Source: Hedera helix (Eukaryota; Streptophyta; Magnoliopsida; Apiales; Araliaceae). From it: a stretch of 64,000 nt of DNA. Position numbers and translations under genes: made by a program. Below, piece after piece: positions 59,244-64,000 of the stretch (position 1 is the stretch's first letter; each line of letters opens with the position of its first letter). Under the pieces are notes generated by a model. The model did not search any database, was not told where the DNA came from, and saw nothing but the letters and a program-made list of their open reading frames with translations. The stretch spans positions 34,603,808 to 34,667,807 of the forward strand of contig OX359275.1 of the NCBI GenBank assembly GCA_947179155.2, given 5' to 3'.

Positions 59244-60327
59244 TCATACAAAACCATAAGGGGTAAAACTAATGGTGCCCCCACTTGAACATGATGGGGA
59301 GGGGGACGAAGGAGGAGGGCCAACGGACTCACTGCTGTCCAAAATCATGAAGAAATCCATCACATTATCATTGTTAGGCCTAACCACCTTCTCTTCCAAA
59401 TTCCTAGTAGTTTTTTTGTTGCTTCCATGATTCTTGGATTTTCTTTTCCTCTGATTTATGCGACAGACGACCCAATTTTCCAATTCCTAGACAAAATTGG
59501 AAAGAAGAAAAAAACCCAGTAAATTTCATGAATATATATCAAATACAAGTCATGAAAATGAAAAATGGTTACCACTTATATATACCTGGTGAGTAGAATT
59601 ATGGGTAGTTTGAGAGGGGATAAGGCGGTATTCATGCACGATCCATGGAGTCTTTAATCCATGTGGAGGTTTGCCTTGGTAGAAAACCATGGATTTCTTA
59701 ATTCCAACAAGAGGGGTTAACAATCCAGGAGCTACAATATGAATGGTTTTTTCTTTACCAATAGGCTTCCAGTACCCAGAACCATCAGAAGTGGTGATTC
59801 TAATTCTGCTGCAAATTTTCACATAAGAATCCCGCTTTCTTTTGTAGAAGAAATGCCTCCTCTCTTTCGGATCACCTTCACCATGCACAAAACAGGTCAC
59901 ATAAACTTGAAATTCAAATTTATTTCGACTCCATTTAAGTTTTGCAAGTAACAAATATTGTTATTAGCAGTACTTTTTAGTTATTATATTTGTGTATACT
60001 GAAATCAAATAAGTAGGATTTTGAATTTCGTTAATGTTTATCTATTTTGAAACGGAGTAGTAAGTAATACGATCGACATTGACATGAAGAACAGAGTATG
60101 CACATACCAGGCAAATGAGATGGATGAGAATGAAAAATAATACTATCATGATCAAGGACTGGAATGACAGAGGAAGGGAATGGAGAAGAGTGAACTTTGG
60201 GCTTGAGGTAGTGAAGGAGTAACTCTTCATCGGTCGGACGGAATCGAAATCCAATTGGAAGTTGGATTTGAAGACCCACTCCTCCTCCACTGCCATTGCC
60301 GTTCACATTGACAGGGTTTTGCTCCAT
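59244..60327 (-). CDS. NAC-domain transcription factor (NAC104/NAC083-like)
   Basis: Three exons on the minus strand (60327-60108, 59875-59586 and 59486-59244), GT-AG and in phase, give 250 residues. The NAC domain starts with LPIGFRFRPTDEELLLHYLK (subdomain A), continues with ERRHFFYKRKRD, GYWKPIGKEKTI and VGIKKSMVFYQGKPPHGLKT (DNA-binding region), and ends WIVHEYRL..ELENWVVCRINQRKR. The C-terminal part has a basic stretch (RKRKSKNHGSNKK), then DFFMILDSSESVGPPPSSPS, probably the activation or regulatory tail. The GYWKP(I/T)G form and short length resemble the NAC104 (XND1)/NAC083 group, which act in xylem and senescence; this subgroup call is an inference. The canonical GFRFHPTDEE His is Arg here. 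A GA repeat (60511-60530) lies upstream. A MITE sits in the 3' UTR. Confidence 0.92.
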
Positions 60328-60510
60328 GATTTCTCAGAAAAAGGCAAACTTTGGGCTTGGGCTTTGGTTTCTTGTCTCATAAACTTTAGTTTCGACCCAA
60401 GAGGACCCAAGTAGTATTCAAGTAAGTATTTATGCAATATCTCTCGGAGCAACCCATGCCATTCATGTTAGTTAGAATATATATGAATTGATGGCATCCA
60501 ATGAATTGAG

Positions 60511-60530
60511 AGGAGAGAGAGAGAGAGAGG
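60511..60530. repeat. (GA)n tract upstream of the NAC gene
   Basis: A short GA/CT microsatellite about 190 bp before the NAC start codon, a common feature of plant 5' UTRs or core promoters. Confidence 0.8.
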
Positions 60531-60659
60531 AGGAGGTTGTGAATGTGAGCTGTGTGTTTGAACAACTGTGAAGGAAATGATGGGGTTTTGTTTTGGTTTG
60601 GTTTGCTTTATTACAAGCAAGGAAGGATAGTCTGTATATATATATATAGTAACTAGTAA

Positions 60660-62159
60660 AGAAGAGGAAGAGATGGGTACTAGCTATGTCATATTTTGAC
60701 TACTGCCTTTTTACGTCGGCGGCCCTTTTTTCCTTTCTCTTCTTCTAACTAACAGACGTGTGACCGAGTAATAAAAGTCCAAAACTCGTTGTGCCCGGTC
60801 AAGAAGCATACGCAGCCCTTGTCCTGATTCATATTTTGTCACATGCCTTATATTTTTTCAACGCGAACACAAGTGGCGTATTAATTTAACCACGTCTTAA
60901 ATAAATTCTCTTAGAAAAACAAAAAATAAAAGGACTGACTGACATTAATATGGTGGGGTACTAAAACTTGTCTTGCTTCTAAAAATAAACAAAGAGATCT
61001 AGAAGACAGCAAACCTTGTAATTTCAGCTCAGCTCTCTCTCCCCAAAGTTTGAAATTTTGATCCACACAAACTTTTTACATTCGCATGCGTGTCTGAAGA
61101 GTTGAATTGTAATAGTATGATGACAATGTGACTTGTTTTTTTGTGTCAAAATTGACACTACCGCATTTGACAAGATTAAGTTGAGTCTATTTAATCCGTT
61201 TATTTTTAAATATCATTTTAGAGAAATATTTTTATTTTTTAATATTTATCGTTTGAGAATTTTAAATTAATATTAATTATTTAATTTTTAATATTATCTC
61301 AAGTATTAAATATTTTTTTATTTTAATATAAGGACAATATTGATATTTAAAATTATTTTTAACTAAAAAATATAATATTAAATATTTTTTTTAATACGTG
61401 TGTCTATTCTTAAAAAGATAAATAATAAGAGAAGGATGTCTGTATCTTCTTTGGCCAGAAGCGTGCATGAAATAACGTGTAAATATATTTATCTACTGTT
61501 GACACACACAAGTATAAAATATATAGTATTAGTAAAAAAAAATTTCTCTTTCCCTATATTAACTAATTATATTCCCATGGCACAATGATTCACCCTTGTC
61601 AATCAAATTTTGCTAGTCTCTTGCATATATTATGGGGTAAGAGAAGTAAGTTGTGGAACTATACTAATCTCACCATGATGCTATTTGAAAACGCAGTTTA
61701 GTGCAAATTAGTTAAACTCTCTCACTCACCCAAAGCATAATTTTGATTTCTTGCCACCACATTTAATTTGCCAACTTTCCACTAAAAACCATTCCCCTCA
61801 TTTCTGCAGTAGTTACTAGTTGTTAAGCAAATTATGTGGTGTTACGTCTTTATTTAAAAATAAATTATGTGGTGCTGGTTAATTACTCAACATTAGAGGA
61901 AGAGAAGGAGTACATTAGAGACGTAACACTATAGAGCAACAAACATTGAACAAGGAACAAAGCCTACTAAATCAAGTCATTGTGGTAAGGTATAATACAA
62001 ATGGAGGGCCGGGCAGACAAACATTTTTGCTTAGACAGGTAAATTAAAGACAAAACACCAGTTATGTACAAAAACAGTGTGGCTCAATTTTTGGCTACCT
62101 CCACAGCTAAAACAAGGTGTATCGGATCTTGGGAGCAACTTTTTCCCCTCTTTTTCTAT
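60660..62159. other. Intergenic region between NAC and GDPD genes
   Basis: About 1.5 kb. The left part is the NAC promoter side and the right part the GDPD 3' flank. No gene is recognised. Confidence 0.5.
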
Positions 62160-63436
62160 CTATACTTGTAATAATTCAGGGATCAGCTTGAGCAAGAATG
62201 ACAACTCTCTTTGAGAAAATTGAGGCTTTGCGTCGTTGATCTCTTCTTCTTCTGCTCCACCTGATGGTTTCATCATATCAGAAACCGCCTCGGTGATTTC
62301 TTGAACCAGATCAACAATCACTCCTTCAACACCCATTAAATGTTGAATGTACACTGCTTCCGGCACGTTACTGTTAGTAGACAGAAATTTAAACTTAGTA
62401 AAAACATAAAATGTTTGCTAAAAATAAACCAAATGATTGAACACTAATCCAATTATAGAAAACTGAAATGGAATAACGTACTTCAATTTTCCAAATGTAA
62501 GGAGGGAAAGATTTGATTCTTTAATCTTGCTTACTGCTGCAGGATTTCTGAATATCCCCTTAACTTCAGAGACAATCCCTTCCAGTCCACCCTCTAAGCA
62601 AAGTTTTAGTGCTTCCTCCAGGGAATTCCTTCTCACATCATAGTAAAGCTCAGTTCCTCCATTTGTGAGGAAGAAAACCTGGTTTCAATAACTTATTAGT
62701 ATATTTTTCAAACGCCGAATTTCTGTTTAGATATTATTATGAGTTATGGAGATTGAAATTGAATAAGCACTTACAGGGTAGGTGCTCTGCAATTTCTTGA
62801 CAAGCAGTGCTGCATCCGGCTGGAAGGACGAAAAGATTATAGGCCTATCTTTGGCATGTTCAAACACCACCTAAACCAATAATTTCAAACAATAAACAAC
62901 ACATTATAAAACACACAAGATTTCAATCAATTTTTTTTTAAAAGAAAAGGCATTTTGAGCAAATTTAAATGCTCCATAGATTAATTGAATTTACCTGTAA
63001 GATGGATTCAAGAACATGGATGAGATCGTCCTGTTTGTAGACAACTTGGTCATCAAACTTTAACTCGATGTTGAATCCCAAACGGGGGTCCACTTTCTGG
63101 AAAGCTTCTTGCAATGTGCAAGATGAATCATCTGTTTCAACATTCCAGCTTACAATCTTGCCATCTTTTGTTTTTCTTAGCAGGGACTTTCCTGCCTTTT
63201 CAGGTTCTCTTTGGGGGCCATAGGCAAGGAATTCACATAGAGTCAATTCTGTGACTCTCTTTTCAAATATGGCACCCTGAATATTCAATTTCAATCAATA
63301 TTAATTACCCAAAAAGAAAAACAAATTAAAAGGAAAAATAAATAAGAATTGAAAAGGATATGATGAGAGAGCTTACATTTTCTTCAGAGAGAATGAAGTT
63401 GTCGTGGAAAATGACCGGGCAGTCATCTTTTGTAAC
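62160..63436 (-). CDS. GDPD: Glycerophosphodiester phosphodiesterase (GDPD1/GDPD2-like), 3' part
   Basis: Five exons on the minus strand: 63436-63377, 63276-62995, 62870-62775, 62678-62482 and 62370-62160. The first one seen is internal (acceptor at 63437), so the gene's 5' exons lie beyond the window or in the last 560 bases, where I do not see them. Motifs: VTKDDCPVIFHDNFILSEEN, LGFNIELKFDDQ (metal-binding Glu/Lys), RPIIFSSFQPDAALLVKKLQ, VFFLTNGGTELYYDVRRNSL, GLEGIVSEVKGIFRNPAAV and SLLTFGKLN. The missing N-terminal block would carry the HRG.G catalytic His. These enzymes split glycerophosphodiesters into sn-glycerol-3-phosphate and an alcohol, feeding phosphate recycling from membrane lipids. 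The C-terminus KPQFSQRELSFLLKLIPELL matches the plant GDPD1/2 group. The frame is intact. Confidence 0.93.
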
Positions 63437-64000
63437 CTACAAAAGTCACACTCTTTTATTTCCCTGTCCCAACTCTTTTCCCTCAACCACAAGTATATAA
63501 ACTTTCTTTTTCTTCTTTTTTGTAAAACACCATCTTTAAATGTGCAATTCCACCCCCCGAAAACCACCAAAAATAAAATAATCAGTACCCTTGTAGTATA
63601 GAATAAAATTTACGTTGAAACAGGGTTTTAAAAAAAATCTGGATCACAAAGCTAAAAAATTTCCTTAAACAGACACAGATCATTTCTTTTCTTGGTGTTA
63701 TGAGTGATTAAATCAATTTTAATGACTTTTCAGTATAATGAGATCAGCTCAAGAAGTTATATGACTAAAGATACCAGTCTAATTACTTTATTTCACCAAA
63801 GTATTGGTATGGTGGGGTTTCCCAAACCCGTGATCCACTAGGCACCAAGTTCAATCAACCTAGTTCATTCAAATGTCATGACTGAATATATTAATGATAG
63901 TAACTTTGATCTTTATATATACATTTAAATATATCACATTAATTGATGTGAGACTGGAGTGTTACACACATGCATATATATATATTTTATAACTCAAAAT
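63437..64000. other. Probable long GDPD intron or upstream flank
   Basis: I find no exon encoding the expected GDPD N-terminal motif (HRG.GMN or FIEFDVQ) here, so it is probably an intron of that gene continuing past the window. Confidence 0.45.

Noticed and set aside
1..64000. tRNA, rRNA or miRNA genes
   Set aside because: No cloverleaf with A/B boxes and no rRNA core was seen; the only tRNA-related match is the 12-nt primer site in the LTR element.

Overview
This window is nuclear DNA of a flowering plant, almost certainly a eudicot. It is AT-rich. Its genes have many small exons with GT-AG introns, and they belong to plant families: NAC, CASP-like, a CCT-domain gene, a BRO1-like MGCT protein, a plant BAR-domain protein, a phytyl-ester-synthase relic and a plant-type GDPD. 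The transposons are also plant types: FAR1-type MULEs, a chromovirus-like LTR element, a Helitron, and hAT, Stowaway and Harbinger MITEs. I cannot name the species.

Region 1 (1-10.45 kb) is a transposon nest. A broken FAR1-type transposase reading frame runs into a very long AAT microsatellite. A 6952-bp non-autonomous LTR retrotransposon sits inside that microsatellite, on the minus strand, with 2378-bp LTRs that look almost identical and a perfect ATACT target duplication. An array of about eleven poly(A)/poly(T)-flanked hairpins (CCACCCG...CGGGTGG) follows. Region 2 (10.86-13.64 kb) is an intact TRAP-beta gene on the minus strand. Region 3 (14.78-24.50 kb) is a large MULE with ~0.4-kb terminal inverted repeats. 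Its two genes point inward from the two ends: a small GRF zinc-finger gene (plus) and a decayed FAR1-like transposase (minus), the layout of maize MuDR. A 4357-bp solo LTR (TSD AGCAT) is inserted between them and carries a 39-bp tandem array and a GC-rich patch.

Region 4 (26-41 kb) is genic. It has a short CCT-domain gene with an apparent GC-AG intron, a BRO1-domain gene (11 exons), a CASP-like membrane protein gene (3 exons), and a phytyl ester synthase pseudogene whose exon 2 is split by a 902-bp Harbinger-type element. Two hAT-type MITEs, a Stowaway MITE, a foldback MITE and a MULE-type MITE lie in or beside these genes and the next one. Region 5 (41.36-48.71 kb) is a ten-exon BAR-domain/proline-rich protein gene on the minus strand. 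Region 6 (49-55.2 kb) is AT-rich intergenic DNA with a small foldback MITE. Region 7 (55.20-58.00 kb) is a Helitron with both termini visible, carrying fragments of a PPR gene and a squalene epoxidase gene. Region 8 is a NAC104-like NAC gene (59.24-60.33 kb, minus) and the 3' part of a glycerophosphodiester phosphodiesterase gene (62.16-63.44 kb, minus) that continues past the window.

The housekeeping and developmental genes show no functional linkage. The common theme is repeated transposon insertion: nesting in regions 1 and 3, gene disruption in region 4 and gene-fragment capture in region 7. Exon borders were placed by eye from GT/AG sites and reading-frame continuity. All joins keep the frame except where noted.
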